Counted from the first letter of the stretch, positions 1 to 9,304 are shown. The stretch: DNA of 54,149 bases from DATEFF01 sp964586395 (GCA_964586395.1 CAZPGP010000006.1:1-54149), one strand, 5' to 3'. A program made the numbers and translations. The notes: generated from the letters alone by a model not told the origin.

Positions 1-2
1 GC

Positions 3-116
3 AAGCGCCTCGGTGCTGAAGTCAGCGTCAAGAACATGGCCAAGGGCGGCCGCCTGGTTATCCAGTTCAAGAACCAGGACGACTTCGACCGTATCACCGG
101 AATGCTGCTCAACTAG
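3..116 (+). CDS. parB: ParB chromosome-partitioning protein, C-terminal end (partial)
   Basis: Open from the window edge to TAG at 114-116, giving the last 37 residues. The sequence has the pattern of the ParB/Spo0J C-terminal dimerisation domain: a Gly-Gly-Arg-Leu-Val-Ile-Gln-Phe strand, then an Asp-Asp-Phe-Asp-Arg-Ile helix and a hydrophobic end. ParB binds parS sites and works with ParA in chromosome segregation. The DNA-binding and CTPase part lies outside the window, so the call rests on this short tail and on its strong resemblance to the family end. It converges on the signal peptidase genes, with a large inverted repeat between them. Confidence 0.7.
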   Translation, partial: KRLGAEVSVKNMAKGGRLVIQFKNQDDFDRITGMLLN

Positions 117-128
117 CTTTTACGCGCT

Positions 129-225
129 AAGACCAGAACCGTTACGCTTAGAAAACTCTTCGCTCGCAAACAGCTCGCTCCGTTCGCCCGGGGAACGGGA
201 TGTTTCTAAGTGTAAGATTCTGGTC
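129..225. repeat. Structured intergenic element, copy 1
   Basis: Lies between the convergent parB and lepB. An outer inverted repeat (about 129-154 against 203-227, few mismatches) encloses the 19-base core CGCTCGCAAACAGCTCGCT at 161-179 and an inner stem CCGTTC/GAACGG at 180-199. The same core, an inner stem at the same place and an outer stem of different sequence recur at 47201-47299. It may act as a bidirectional terminator, a structured RNA or a small non-autonomous repeat. Confidence 0.65.
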
Positions 226-246
226 TTCCGCTGAGTGACTTTGCTG

Positions 247-846
247 CTAGAACGAACGAATGCCAGAGAGCGGCCAAAACCGCAATACAACCGTGCCTTG
301 AATCTCGCGGATTGGTACGGTGCTCATGCCGTTGCGAGAGTCTAATGAATTCTCTTCGAGCCGGTTGTCACCGGCCACAAATAGTTCGCCATCAGGTACG
401 ACACGGTCAACACTGCCAGATGTGGGGCTTTGAGGACCGTCAAAGTTATCATCAGGGTTGAAGCTGTCGGTCGAGTTTCCCGGGTAGACAGTGATGCGTC
501 CATCACGAACCGCTACACGGTCGCCAGGCAGGCCAATGACACGCTTTACGATGAACATATCGGGGTCTCCTTGGTCGTAGAAGGGATTCTTGAATACGAC
601 GAGTGCGCCACGACTTGGCACGTACTGCTGGCCGGTCAGTCGTGACCAGGAGATGGCGATTTTGTTAGTGAGTACGGTGTCGCCGCTCCGCAGTGTCGGC
701 TCCATGCTGATGCCATGCACGCTGTAGCTGCGCGCCACAAAGTTCACCATGAATACAGCCAGGACAACGGCCACAACTATCCATACGCCAAACGATAGCG
801 CGGTGCGAGCGCGAGGAGAGAGGCGGTTGGTGAATGTCTTGAGCAT
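247..846 (-). CDS. lepB: Signal peptidase I, second copy
   Basis: A 199-residue membrane serine protease that cleaves signal peptides from exported proteins. I start it at ATG 846 because this lies one base after the stop of the upstream paralogue and gives a normal N-terminus: a short basic segment and one membrane span (about residues 15-37). The catalytic serine is in GISMEPTL (box B) and the lysine in VKRVIGLPGD (box D). GDNR and SLDSR form box E. Two adjacent, clearly diverged copies suggest different substrate sets. The longer upstream reading only overlaps the neighbour. Confidence 0.92.
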   Translation of the reverse strand: MLKTFTNRLSPRARTALSFGVWIVVAVVLAVFMVNFVARSYSVHGISMEPTLRSGDTVLTNKIAISWSRLTGQQYVPSRGALVVFKNPFYDQGDPDMFIVKRVIGLPGDRVAVRDGRITVYPGNSTDSFNPDDNFDGPQSPTSGSVDRVVPDGELFVAGDNRLEENSLDSRNGMSTVPIREIQGTVVLRFWPLSGIRSF

Positions 847-847
847 G

Positions 848-1540
848 CTAGTAGAGCTTTGTCTTATCGAGCGGGAAGATACGGGCGAGTAGGCGACCTT
901 GGATTTTGTCGCTCTCGACTGGGCCAAAGGCACGTGAGTCGTATGATCCGCCCGGTGCACGGTTGTCGCCCATTACGAAGACCTGGTGGTCAGGTATCGT
1001 GAGGTTGATAGCGCTATCAACGTAAGCCGGCTCAAGGTTAGTTAGGCCGAGCGTCTGGTTGGGGTTGAACCCCTCGGGGTGTTCGCTGTTGCGGATGGTC
1101 ACGACGCCGTCGGTGTTAATGCTGATGTTCTCGCCGGGTAGGCCGATGACACGCTTGATAAGTTGCTCGTTGTGGCCAGACTGGTCTACGAGCGAGCTGT
1201 CGAGTACGACAATCTGCCCGCGCTGTGGAATGTAGTGTTTGCCGCCAGCGAGCGCGATGGTGCGCTCTACTTTGTCGATAACCAGCCGGTCATTGTTGTG
1301 AAGTGTCGGGACCATGCTGGTGCCATCGACATAATATGACTGGAAGACAAATTGATTGATAAGTGCGGCTGCGATAATAACGCCACCGATGAACGCCACG
1401 ACTGACAAGAATGCCTTCGCATTGCCGAGTCCAAAACGCTTTTTCTCGGGTTTAGGCGCTGGTGTGGCAGGCGGAGTGGGGGTGGTAGGGTGCTGCTCTG
1501 GTGGGGGAGTTGGCGCTGGCTGATGCTGGGTAGGTTCCAT
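848..1540 (-). CDS. lepB: Signal peptidase I, first copy
   Basis: 230 residues. A proline-rich cytoplasmic N-terminus of about 40 residues and a membrane span precede the S26 protease domain. Box B is GTSMVPTL (Ser nucleophile), box D is LIKRVIGLPG (Lys general base) and box E is MGDNR with YDSR. I choose ATG 1540 because an extended -10 (TGG-TATTAT, minus strand, 1548-1556) ends seven bases before it, which predicts a leaderless mRNA. A GTG two codons upstream is possible but would lie at or before the transcript start. It is cotranscribed with the second lepB one base downstream. Confidence 0.92.
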   Translation of the reverse strand: MEPTQHQPAPTPPPEQHPTTPTPPATPAPKPEKKRFGLGNAKAFLSVVAFIGGVIIAAALINQFVFQSYYVDGTSMVPTLHNNDRLVIDKVERTIALAGGKHYIPQRGQIVVLDSSLVDQSGHNEQLIKRVIGLPGENISINTDGVVTIRNSEHPEGFNPNQTLGLTNLEPAYVDSAINLTIPDHQVFVMGDNRAPGGSYDSRAFGPVESDKIQGRLLARIFPLDKTKLY

Positions 1541-1727
1541 AGGCACTATAATACCACGCTGCGGAGGTGACTGGCTGAGAGTACAAAAGCTTATGTTTTC
1601 TCAGGATAATCTCAGACTTCGTCTTTACCATACTCCCGTTATGACAGAGATATCTATGATCCGTGGCGGGTGGCTCGCCGGGTTTACGCGTAAGCTTAAA
1701 CACGATATAGTGTGTAGCATTGCACTT

Positions 1728-3434
1728 ATGAGAAATTCATCCTCAAACAGGAATACTGATGGCATGTTTGTGCGGCGACGTAGTCCGCAGCAAACTCCCG
1801 GACGCCGCCCCAGCCTTGATGGCATGAGCGTGCCGTCTCGTTTTTTGAATGACACGGCCGCAGCTCACGGCAAGGACATGCCGCCAACACTCAAGACTCG
1901 TGTCGCCGGCGACAAAGCCGCCGAGCAGATTCAATTCAACAAAGCCACGTCCGACACGTCAGCCAAAGGCATCAAGCCAATCGACATCGACCTCACGCTT
2001 GACGATGAAAAGGTTGATGGTGGCGGCAAAAAAGGTAAGGGCGGCAAAAAGCGCGGCCCGTTCCGCTTCCGCAAGCCGAGCAAGAAGCAGGTTAAGTGGA
2101 TTATTATTGCACTTATCATTATCATCCTGGCCGTCGGCGGTTACTTTGCTTACCGCATTTTTGTTGCCTCGAGTCACGTCTTCAAGGGCAACGTCCTGAC
2201 TGCTGCGTTCAGTAGCGAGAAAGAGCTCAAGAAAGACCAGTACGGCCGCACAAACCTCTTGGTATTTGGTACGTCAGAGAGCGACCCGCAGCACCCAGCG
2301 GCGCTGCTGACCGACTCGATCATGATGATGAGTATTGACCAGAAGAACAAGACTGCATTCCTAGCTAGCGTACCGCGCGACTTGTGGGTTAAGTACGACG
2401 AGCCTTGTACTTTCGGTTACCAAGGCAAGATCAACACCGTCTACACCTGTGTGGCAGGTGATGGCGAGAAGGAAGACGCTGGCCAGAAGGCGCTGTCTAA
2501 GAAGGTTGGCGAAGTCTTCGGCGTCGACTTCCAGTACACCGTCCACCTGAACCTTGCTGTCGTGAAGGAGGCCGTAGACGCACTTGGCGGTATCGACATT
2601 AACATCGAGAGTACTGACCCTCGCGGTATTCTGGACCGCAACTTTGACTGGCGCTGTAACTACAAGTGTTACCTGGTTAAGTACCCAATTGGCCCAGCGC
2701 ACCTGGACGGCGAGCACGCAATGTGGCTTGCTCAGGCCCGCAACGACTCTGGTGGTTACGGTCTGCCGCGCAGTAACTTCGACCGCGAAGCGAACCAGCG
2801 CAAGATTATGATCGGCATGAAAGAGAAGGCGACTAGCGTCGGATTCTTAGCTAATCCAGTTTCTGTCACGAACTTTATGGAGTCGCTTGGCAATAACATT
2901 CACACGAGCATCGACGCTTCCGAGATCAAAACCTTCCTGAAGGTCGCCCAAGGCATCGACTCTAAGAACATTCAATCTATTAGTCTCATCGACCAACAGC
3001 CGTCTATCCTAACGACTGGCGCTGGCCCTGATGGCTCATCAGTCGTGAAGCCAACTGCTGGTTTGTACGAATATAGTGCGCTCCAGAACTTTATGAAGCT
3101 ACAGCTGTCTGGCCTCGGCGCTATCTCAACCGAAGCTGCCAAGGTGGATGTCTTGAACGGCAGCGGCGTATCTGGTGCTGCAACCGAACTCGCCAACAAG
3201 CTCGAAGACAACGCCATGACTGTCGGCAACATCGCCACTGCCCCTGAGATCACCGGTAAGTACCAATTGTACGACCTCAGCGGCGGCAAGAAGCCAGCTA
3301 CTCTCAAGAAGCTTCAGGAAGTCCTAGGCATGAAGGCTCCAACTGGCACAACACTGCCAGCGGGCGTCACTAGCGACGCAGCCTTCGTGGTTATCGTCGG
3401 TCCATCCGCAGCAAGCTCTAGCTCAAACCAGTAA
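1728..3434 (+). CDS. LytR-CpsA-Psr (LCP) family cell-wall ligase with LytR_C domain
   Basis: 568 residues. LCP proteins transfer undecaprenyl-linked glycopolymers to peptidoglycan on the outer face of the membrane. A long, basic, probably disordered cytoplasmic N-terminus (1-120, Lys/Gly-rich near its end) leads to one membrane span (about 123-146). An LCP catalytic domain follows (from about 170, with the conserved TDSIMMMS, VPRDLWV and LGGIDI motifs), then a LytR_C domain (about 470-560, starting VDVLNGSG). I start at ATG 1728: TATAGT at 1708-1713 with a TTTACG box 17 bases upstream puts the transcript start just before it. The longer reading from 1593 would run through this promoter. Four cysteines in the LCP domain suggest disulfides. 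Confidence 0.88.
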   Translation: MRNSSSNRNTDGMFVRRRSPQQTPGRRPSLDGMSVPSRFLNDTAAAHGKDMPPTLKTRVAGDKAAEQIQFNKATSDTSAKGIKPIDIDLTLDDEKVDGGGKKGKGGKKRGPFRFRKPSKKQVKWIIIALIIIILAVGGYFAYRIFVASSHVFKGNVLTAAFSSEKELKKDQYGRTNLLVFGTSESDPQHPAALLTDSIMMMSIDQKNKTAFLASVPRDLWVKYDEPCTFGYQGKINTVYTCVAGDGEKEDAGQKALSKKVGEVFGVDFQYTVHLNLAVVKEAVDALGGIDINIESTDPRGILDRNFDWRCNYKCYLVKYPIGPAHLDGEHAMWLAQARNDSGGYGLPRSNFDREANQRKIMIGMKEKATSVGFLANPVSVTNFMESLGNNIHTSIDASEIKTFLKVAQGIDSKNIQSISLIDQQPSILTTGAGPDGSSVVKPTAGLYEYSALQNFMKLQLSGLGAISTEAAKVDVLNGSGVSGAATELANKLEDNAMTVGNIATAPEITGKYQLYDLSGGKKPATLKKLQEVLGMKAPTGTTLPAGVTSDAAFVVIVGPSAASSSSNQ

Positions 3435-3479
3435 TCGACTGGTGCGAGCGCGCGGCGACTCTGATATAATGAGTGCATC

Positions 3480-4250
3480 ATGGAGTTACTTAAGACAGGT
3501 ATTCGTCGTACCAAAGTAGGCGAGCTAGCCTATATTGGCATCAACGCTGCATTGCCCCTAGTGTTGCTGCTGTTGGTCCTCGACTTCGGCTCGGCTTGGC
3601 CGGCACTGACATTAGTTATGCTTAGCAAGTGGCGCGTCTTTGCGCTACGTCCTCGATTTTGGTGGGTTAACATCAAAGCGAATTTCGTAGACTTCTTGGT
3701 TGGCGTGAGCTACGTTGGCCTGTTGTACTTCAGTACCGGCAATCTACCTATCATGCTCCTTCTGGCTATCGGTTACGGCATCTGGCTTCTGTATGTGAAA
3801 CCTCGGTCCGACCACGGTTCGGTCATGTTGCAAGCTGGCATCGCGCAGTTCTTGGCGCTTACCGTACTCTTTAACCTGTCGACTGCTCCAGGGGTTAACG
3901 AATTCTTCATTATCCTTGGCTGTTTCATCATTGGCTACATTGTTGCGCGCCACGTGGTAGCTAACTACGAAGAAGATCGTGCAGAATTTATCGCCTATGG
4001 TTGGGGCTTGGTTGTTTCTCAGCTTGGTTGGTTACTATATCGCTGGACTAACGTGTACGATGTAAGCCTGCCGTTCAAGATTCCACAGATCGCATTGCTC
4101 ACACTGGTGATATCTATGGCCGCAGCCAAGCTATACGCTGCCGCCAAAGCGCATCGCCTCAATATGAGCCTCGTGCGCTCTACGGCTATCTTCAGCGCTG
4201 TGCTCATCGCGTTTATCCTCATTTTTGCCCGCTGGGACATTACGATTTAA
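3480..4250 (+). CDS. Polytopic membrane protein of unknown function
   Basis: 256 residues with roughly eight hydrophobic segments and short loops, including PRFWWVNIKANF and YVKPRSDHG on the loops. I do not recognise a catalytic motif. Its position between an LCP ligase and HtrA hints at an envelope role, but that is only context. Start: TATAAT at 3465-3470 lies nine bases before ATG with no Shine-Dalgarno sequence, so the mRNA is probably leaderless. Confidence 0.75.
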   Translation: MELLKTGIRRTKVGELAYIGINAALPLVLLLLVLDFGSAWPALTLVMLSKWRVFALRPRFWWVNIKANFVDFLVGVSYVGLLYFSTGNLPIMLLLAIGYGIWLLYVKPRSDHGSVMLQAGIAQFLALTVLFNLSTAPGVNEFFIILGCFIIGYIVARHVVANYEEDRAEFIAYGWGLVVSQLGWLLYRWTNVYDVSLPFKIPQIALLTLVISMAAAKLYAAAKAHRLNMSLVRSTAIFSAVLIAFILIFARWDITI

Positions 4251-4276
4251 CCAAGTTATTTAGGTAAGAGGGGAAT

Positions 4277-5449
4277 ATGGAAGAGGAGAAAAAGCCAGAA
4301 ATTCAGGCCGCCTCGCGTAAATTGCGCTTTGGCATGCCTGCAAAACTTGTGGGTATCGTGGCGCTTTGTGTGGCCAGTAGTGCGTTAACTGCTTGGTTGC
4401 TTTTGGCTACCGGTGTTATCAAGCCTGATGCGTCGCAGACTATCGATGCCAATCGCGAAAAGATCGTCCTCCAACAGGGAGAGATCGTGGCGGATGTATT
4501 TAAGAAAGTAAGCCCCAGTACCGTTTCTATCACCACTGAATCTGTCTCTGATGTTCGCCGATACTTCGGCGCAAACTCCGTCGAGCAGGGCGCTGGGAGT
4601 GGCATTATTATTTCGCCTGACGGTTACGTGATGACCAACAAGCACGTCGTGCCGGCCGGCGCGTCCAAGCTCACTGTCGTCTTGGCCGACGGAACAACGT
4701 ACGACGACGTAACGGTTGTCGGTCGTGACCCGCTGAATGACATCGCATTCTTGAAGATTAACGGCGCAAAGAACCTACCAGCTGTACAGCTGGGTGATTC
4801 CGATGCCGTACAGCCGGGTCAGCAGGTTGTCGCTATCGGCAATGCGCTCGGAGAGTTCCGTAATAGCGTGACTTCAGGGATTATCTCTGGTAAGGGTCGA
4901 CCAATCCAGGCCGGTGACGGCAGCGGCGCGAGCGAGCAGCTCGAGAATCTTCTCCAGACCGACGCTGCGATCAACCCCGGCAACTCTGGCGGTCCGCTTG
5001 TAACGCTCGACGGCAAAGTTGTCGGTATCAATACGGCAATCTCCGAAGAGGGTCAGGCCGTTGGCTTCGCTATTCCTATCAACGACGCAAAAGGCCTTAT
5101 AAACACTATTCTGAAGCAAGGCAAAATTGTCCGCCCATACCTCGGCGTCCGCTACGTGGGCCTTGATAAGGCAACCGCAGAACAGCTCAAGCTCAGCGTT
5201 AACCAAGGATCCTACGTGACTGGCGATGCGAATAGCCCGGCGGTTGTGCCCGGAAGCCCGGCCGATAAGGCTGGCCTGAAGTCCGCTGACGTCATCACGA
5301 AAGTGAATGACGCACAGATCACCGATGAGCATTCCTTGGCTAGCTTGCTGGCGCAGTACGGCCCTGGAGATAAGATTACTCTGACAATTATTCGCGATGG
5401 CAAGTCGCAAACTGTTACCGCAACGCTCGATCCGTACCCCGGCAGCTAG
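4277..5449 (+). CDS. htrA: HtrA/DegP-type serine protease with PDZ domain
   Basis: 390 residues. Envelope quality-control protease. There is an N-terminal cytoplasmic tail, one membrane span (about 22-45) and a trypsin-like domain with the triad visible as His in TNKHVV (about 121), Asp in DIAFLKI (about 154) and Ser in GNSGGPL (about 236). A single PDZ domain follows (about 285-385, GSPADKAGLKSADVI). A purine-rich Shine-Dalgarno (AAGAGGGG) lies just upstream of ATG. Its 3' end overlaps the convergent prmC by four bases. Confidence 0.95.
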   Translation: MEEEKKPEIQAASRKLRFGMPAKLVGIVALCVASSALTAWLLLATGVIKPDASQTIDANREKIVLQQGEIVADVFKKVSPSTVSITTESVSDVRRYFGANSVEQGAGSGIIISPDGYVMTNKHVVPAGASKLTVVLADGTTYDDVTVVGRDPLNDIAFLKINGAKNLPAVQLGDSDAVQPGQQVVAIGNALGEFRNSVTSGIISGKGRPIQAGDGSGASEQLENLLQTDAAINPGNSGGPLVTLDGKVVGINTAISEEGQAVGFAIPINDAKGLINTILKQGKIVRPYLGVRYVGLDKATAEQLKLSVNQGSYVTGDANSPAVVPGSPADKAGLKSADVITKVNDAQITDEHSLASLLAQYGPGDKITLTIIRDGKSQTVTATLDPYPGS

Positions 5450-6252
5450 CGGGTTAACACGATAATGTAACCGGAAGTCGCGACGTGCTGAAGACTCTTG
5501 GCGCGGGCGTAGCTAATGATGGCGTCGTGCTGTTCGGGGTCAGCCTCGAGGAGAACGTAGCCGTTGTCAGTGAGAACGCCTGGGACTTGGTCGAGTAGAT
5601 CGTAGATTAGTTGCAGACCGTTATTATCGGCAAAGAGCGCCAAGGCTGGCTCGTAGTTGGTCTCGGGCGATGATCGTTCCCAAGCTTGGTCGACGTAGGG
5701 GAGATTGGCGGCAATGACATCAACTGGCTCGGTCAAAGGCTCCAACAGAGCGCCGCGTCGCAGTGAGATGTCGGCGTCCAAGTTTGCGGCGTTAGTTTTT
5801 GCAACCGCCAGCGCCTCTGTGCTCACGTCGGTAGCGACAACGTGCCAAGTAGGATGTTCGAGTTTGGCGGTGATGGCGATCGCGCCCGACCCAGTCCCAA
5901 TGTCGACAAGCGTTGAAAGCGCTTCGACATCGAGCGTTTCAAGAAGTTCAATAAGCGCTTCCGTCTCAGGTCGCGGAATCAAGACATCGGGCGTGACAGC
6001 GAACTCGCGGCCGTAGAATTCCTGGTGTCCGCGAATGTAGGCCATTGGCTCGCGGGCCGTCCGGCGCTGTAATTTCATTTCTAGATTGTCGAATTGCTCT
6101 TGGCTGAGCAGCTCGTCGTCGTGGGCGAGTATCTGCGCCTTGGTTTGACCTAGCTCGTCACTTAGCAGGATAAGCGCATCCAGCCTGGCCGAAGGTATAC
6201 CAGCCTCAACGAGGGTACCTGTGGCATCAATAAGCCACCGTTGGATCGTCAT
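5446..6252 (-). CDS. prmC: Release-factor glutamine methyltransferase PrmC (HemK)
   Basis: 268 residues, the usual family length. It methylates the glutamine of the GGQ motif in release factors 1 and 2. A helical N-terminal substrate-binding region (1-75, ending in PMAYIRGHQEFYG) precedes a Rossmann SAM domain with VDIGTGSGAIAI (about 113-124) and the catalytic NPPY-type motif, here NLPY (about 183). It starts one base after the stop of prfA, its substrate gene, a classic pairing. Confidence 0.95.
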   Translation of the reverse strand: MTIQRWLIDATGTLVEAGIPSARLDALILLSDELGQTKAQILAHDDELLSQEQFDNLEMKLQRRTAREPMAYIRGHQEFYGREFAVTPDVLIPRPETEALIELLETLDVEALSTLVDIGTGSGAIAITAKLEHPTWHVVATDVSTEALAVAKTNAANLDADISLRRGALLEPLTEPVDVIAANLPYVDQAWERSSPETNYEPALALFADNNGLQLIYDLLDQVPGVLTDNGYVLLEADPEQHDAIISYARAKSLQHVATSGYIIVLTR

Positions 6253-6253
6253 A

Positions 6254-7330
6254 TTATTGCTTTTCTGCGCCAGCTGCCAGGAGTTCGCGTTCGTATGATT
6301 GGAGTTTTTCGACCAGGTCGTCGATCTCGCCGTTCAATGCGCCGGGGATGTTGCTGCGTGAATAGCCGATGCGGTGGTCGGTGATGCGGTCCTGTGGGAA
6401 GTTATAGGTACGGATTTTTTCAGAGCGGTCACCTGAACCGATAAGGCTTTGGCGCTGCGCGCTGAGCTTGGCTTGTTCGGCTTCGATCTTGATAGCGAGC
6501 AGGCGGGAGCGCAGTACGTTCATAGCCTTTTCTTTGTTTTTGATCTGGGACTTTTCGTCCTGACAGGTCACGACGAGTCCGGTTGGCAGGTGAGTGATGC
6601 GTACTGCGGAGTCGGTGGTGTTGACCGACTGACCACCGTGACCGCTACTGCGGTAAACGTCAACGCGCAGGTCGTTCTGGTTGATTTGGACGTCTGCTTC
6701 CTCGGCCTCGGGCATGATTGCGACGGTCACGGTCGATGTGTGAATACGGCCGGAACTTTCAGTTGCAGGCACACGCTGAACACGATGGACGCCGGATTCG
6801 AACTTGAATGTTCGATAGGTGTCGACGCCTTTAACGCCAAAGATAATTTCTTTGAAGCCGCCGACGTCGCTCGGGCTATCGCTGATGTGCTCGACGCGGA
6901 AATCGTGTGTTTCGGCATAGCGGACGTACATACGGTAAAGTTCAGCCGCGAAGAGTGATGCCTCGTCGCCGCCAGCGCCGGCGCGGATTTCAATCACGAC
7001 GTCTTTTTCGTCGTTGGGGTCCTTTGGCGTGAGGAGAATGAAGAGCTCTTCGTCGATGCGCGTGAGTTCGTCCTCAAGCTCTGGGATTTCTAGCTTGGCG
7101 AGGTCGGCGAGCTCGCCATCATCGGAGCCTACGAGTTCGTGGGCTTCATTGAGCTGCTTCTTGAGCTCGTCCTTGCGGGCGGCAATGCTGATAATTTTGT
7201 CCAGCTCGGTGAGCCGGCGAGTCTTCTTGGCATAGTCGGGGTCAGAGAAGGCGTTCGGAGTGCTCAAAAAAGCCTCGAGACTAACTTTCTCGGTTTGAAG
7301 CCCCTCTAGGTTGAGGTTGATAGTTGCCAT
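6254..7330 (-). CDS. prfA: Peptide chain release factor 1
   Basis: 358 residues. Reads UAA/UAG and triggers peptide release. The codon-recognition tripeptide PAT is present in RVPATESSGRIHTS, and GHGGQSVNTTDS carries the catalytic GGQ. Full length, with the N-terminal coiled domain intact. The presence of RF1 together with prfB (33.7 kb) fits a standard genetic code. It is in one operon with prmC and probably with rpmE, 36 bases upstream. Confidence 0.97.
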   Translation of the reverse strand: MATINLNLEGLQTEKVSLEAFLSTPNAFSDPDYAKKTRRLTELDKIISIAARKDELKKQLNEAHELVGSDDGELADLAKLEIPELEDELTRIDEELFILLTPKDPNDEKDVVIEIRAGAGGDEASLFAAELYRMYVRYAETHDFRVEHISDSPSDVGGFKEIIFGVKGVDTYRTFKFESGVHRVQRVPATESSGRIHTSTVTVAIMPEAEEADVQINQNDLRVDVYRSSGHGGQSVNTTDSAVRITHLPTGLVVTCQDEKSQIKNKEKAMNVLRSRLLAIKIEAEQAKLSAQRQSLIGSGDRSEKIRTYNFPQDRITDHRIGYSRSNIPGALNGEIDDLVEKLQSYERELLAAGAEKQ

Positions 7331-7366
7331 TTACCGTATGCCCCCGGACTCGGCTTCCGCCTGAAG

Positions 7367-7696
7367 TTATTCTTCGCTGGTGTCAGCTTTTTTGGCGACC
7401 TTAGCGGCGGCCTTCTTAGCCTTGCTGGCCAGAGCGGACTTGCGGGCCTCGGCAGCTTCGGCGCGAGCCTTGAAGCGGTCAACGCGACCTTCGGTGTCGA
7501 GAAGCTTTTCCTTACCAGTGTAGAACGGGTGAGAAGCGCTACTAATGTGCACCTGAACGAGTGGGTATTCGTTGCCATCTTCCCACTTGATAGTTTGGTC
7601 TGCTTTAGCAGTTGAGCTGGTCAAAAAGGCAAAACCAGCAGCAGCGTCCTGGAAGACGACTGGGCGATAATCGGTTGGATGTAGATCTTTTTTCAT
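7367..7696 (-). CDS. rpmE2: Ribosomal protein bL31, type B (zinc-free)
   Basis: 109 residues. The body (MKKDLHPTDYRPVVFQD, then SHPFYTGKEKLLDTEGRVDRF) is bL31, and there is no CxxC pair, so this is the zinc-independent type. An Ala/Lys-rich tail of about 35 residues extends beyond the usual end and could bind rRNA. The promoter lies at 7709-7737. Confidence 0.93.
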   Translation of the reverse strand: MKKDLHPTDYRPVVFQDAAAGFAFLTSSTAKADQTIKWEDGNEYPLVQVHISSASHPFYTGKEKLLDTEGRVDRFKARAEAAEARKSALASKAKKAAAKVAKKADTSEE

Positions 7697-7708
7697 AACT
7701 TGATGACA

Positions 7709-7737
7709 ATTGTATCTGTTTTAGGAGGAAATGTAAA
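7709..7737 (-). promoter_or_regulatory. Promoter of rpmE2-prfA-prmC
   Basis: On the minus strand TTTACA (7732-7737), a 17-base spacer, and TACAAT (7709-7714). The -10 box ends 12 bases before the ATG, so the leader is only a few bases long. Confidence 0.65.
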
Positions 7738-7799
7738 GGGTATGGGCAGGGAGCAAACAGAGGAGACGCTTGGCTGGAATTGGTGTGAGGCTCTAAGAG

Positions 7800-7829
7800 T
7801 TGGCAATCCAGGGGTAAATGTGGTAAAGT
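7800..7829 (+). promoter_or_regulatory. Promoter of rpsB-tsf
   Basis: TTGGCA (7800-7805), an 18-base spacer, TAAAGT (7824-7829). It leaves a leader of about 80 bases before rpsB, ending in an AGGGGAAGGAGAAGG purine tract. I see no obvious strong hairpin in the leader. Confidence 0.5.
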
Positions 7830-7915
7830 ACTGAGGTAATAAGTTTTAACGAATCACCCTGACGCGCGTTCAAATCCTCCCATTCGGGAAAGCGCAGGGG
7901 AAGGAGAAGGATTTT

Positions 7916-8644
7916 ATGGCAGTAGCTGTAGATATCAAGGCTTTGCTGGCCAGCGGTGCTCACTTTGGGCACAAGACCAGCCGATGGCACCCTAAGATGG
8001 CACCTTACATTCACAGTAAGCGTGCTGGAACTCACATTATTGACCTGACCAAGACCGTTGAAGGTCTGGAAAAGTCACTTGCCTTCATTGAGAAGGAAGT
8101 TGCTTCTGGCAAGCAAGTTCTCTTTGTTGGTACAAAGCGACAGGCTAAGGACATCTTGAAGGCAGCAGCCGAGGACGTCAAGATGCCTTTCGTTACCGAG
8201 CGCTGGATGGGCGGTATGCTCACCAACGTTAAGACAATCAGCGAGCGTGTTAAGCGCCTCAAGAACCTCGAAACTCGCATGGCAAGTGGCGAACTTGCTG
8301 CACGATACAACAAGCTCGAGGTACAGCGCTTCCAAGAAGAGATCGACGACTTGAACTTCAAGTACGGCGGCATCAAGGACATGAACGGCCAGCCTGGCGC
8401 TATGTTTGTTGTAGACGTTGTTGCTGAAGAAAACGCTGTTAAGGAAGCTCGCCGCTTGGGTATCCCAGTGGTAGCTATCGTTGACACCAACGCAAACCCA
8501 GATGTAGCCGACTACATCATTCCTGCAAACGACGACGCCATCAAGGCTGTCCAGTTGCTCACTGATTACGTTAAGCAAGCAGTTACTGAAGGCGTTGCGG
8601 CTCGAAAGGCTGCCGCTCCTGCAGCTGCCAAAGAGGAGAAGTAG
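7916..8644 (+). CDS. rpsB: Ribosomal protein uS2
   Basis: 242 residues. 30S subunit protein; the N-terminus (LLASGAHFGHKTSRWHPKM) and the ERWMGGMLTN motif are diagnostic. A short Ala-rich tail follows the core. A strong GGAGAAGG Shine-Dalgarno precedes ATG. It is followed three bases later by tsf, the widespread rpsB-tsf operon. Confidence 0.98.
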   Translation: MAVAVDIKALLASGAHFGHKTSRWHPKMAPYIHSKRAGTHIIDLTKTVEGLEKSLAFIEKEVASGKQVLFVGTKRQAKDILKAAAEDVKMPFVTERWMGGMLTNVKTISERVKRLKNLETRMASGELAARYNKLEVQRFQEEIDDLNFKYGGIKDMNGQPGAMFVVDVVAEENAVKEARRLGIPVVAIVDTNANPDVADYIIPANDDAIKAVQLLTDYVKQAVTEGVAARKAAAPAAAKEEK

Positions 8645-8647
8645 TAG

Positions 8648-9247
8648 ATGGGTGCAATTTCACTCGACGAAGTAAAGCGACTTAAAGAGTTGACTGGTGT
8701 TGGTCTGACCGACGCTAAGGTTGCTCTGACCGAAGCTGAAGGCGACTTTGACAAGGCGCTCGAAGCTATGCGCAAGAAGGGCATGACCCGCGCCGAAAAG
8801 AAGGGCGAGCGTGAAGCTCGCGAGGGTCTCGTGGACAGCTACGTTCACGGCGGCCGTATCGGTGTTATCCTCGAAGTTAACTGTGAGACCGACTTTGTCG
8901 CTCGCACCGACGACTTCAAGAACCTGGTACACGACGTTGCTATGCACATCGCTGCAAGTGCGCCTGAATTTGCAAGCGTCGAGGAAATTCCTGCTGACGT
9001 TCGCGAAGCTAAGAAGGCAGAGTTTGTAGAGAAGGCAAAGAACGACGGCAAGCCAGACACCATGCTCGAGCAAATCGCAGACGGCATGCTGAAGAAGTAC
9101 CTTGCCGAGAAGACTCTGACCGAGCAGCCATACATCAAGAATCCTGACCAGACTGTTGGCGACTACGTCAAAGAGCACATTGCTCGTCTGGGCGAGAACA
9201 TTGTTGTTCGCCAGTTCAAGCGCATCGAGCTTGGCGTTAGCGAATAA
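8648..9247 (+). CDS. tsf: Translation elongation factor Ts
   Basis: 199 residues, the short form common in reduced genomes. Exchanges GDP for GTP on EF-Tu. An N-terminal UBA-like domain (VKRLKELTGVGLTDAKVAL) is followed by the core with the TDFVA motif that contacts EF-Tu. It ends with a clear T-run terminator at 9270-9304. Confidence 0.97.
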   Translation: MGAISLDEVKRLKELTGVGLTDAKVALTEAEGDFDKALEAMRKKGMTRAEKKGEREAREGLVDSYVHGGRIGVILEVNCETDFVARTDDFKNLVHDVAMHIAASAPEFASVEEIPADVREAKKAEFVEKAKNDGKPDTMLEQIADGMLKKYLAEKTLTEQPYIKNPDQTVGDYVKEHIARLGENIVVRQFKRIELGVSE

Positions 9248-9269
9248 TATATTTGCTCAAAATACAAAA

Positions 9270-9304
9270 AGAAGTCGCGAGTGATCGCGGCTTCTTTGTT
9301 TTTG
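9270..9304 (+). terminator. rpsB-tsf terminator
   Basis: An 11-base stem (9270-9280 against 9285-9295) with a GTGA loop, followed by TTGTTTTTG. This is the ordinary T-run terminator style of the core genes, unlike the T-less hairpins of the islands. Confidence 0.85.
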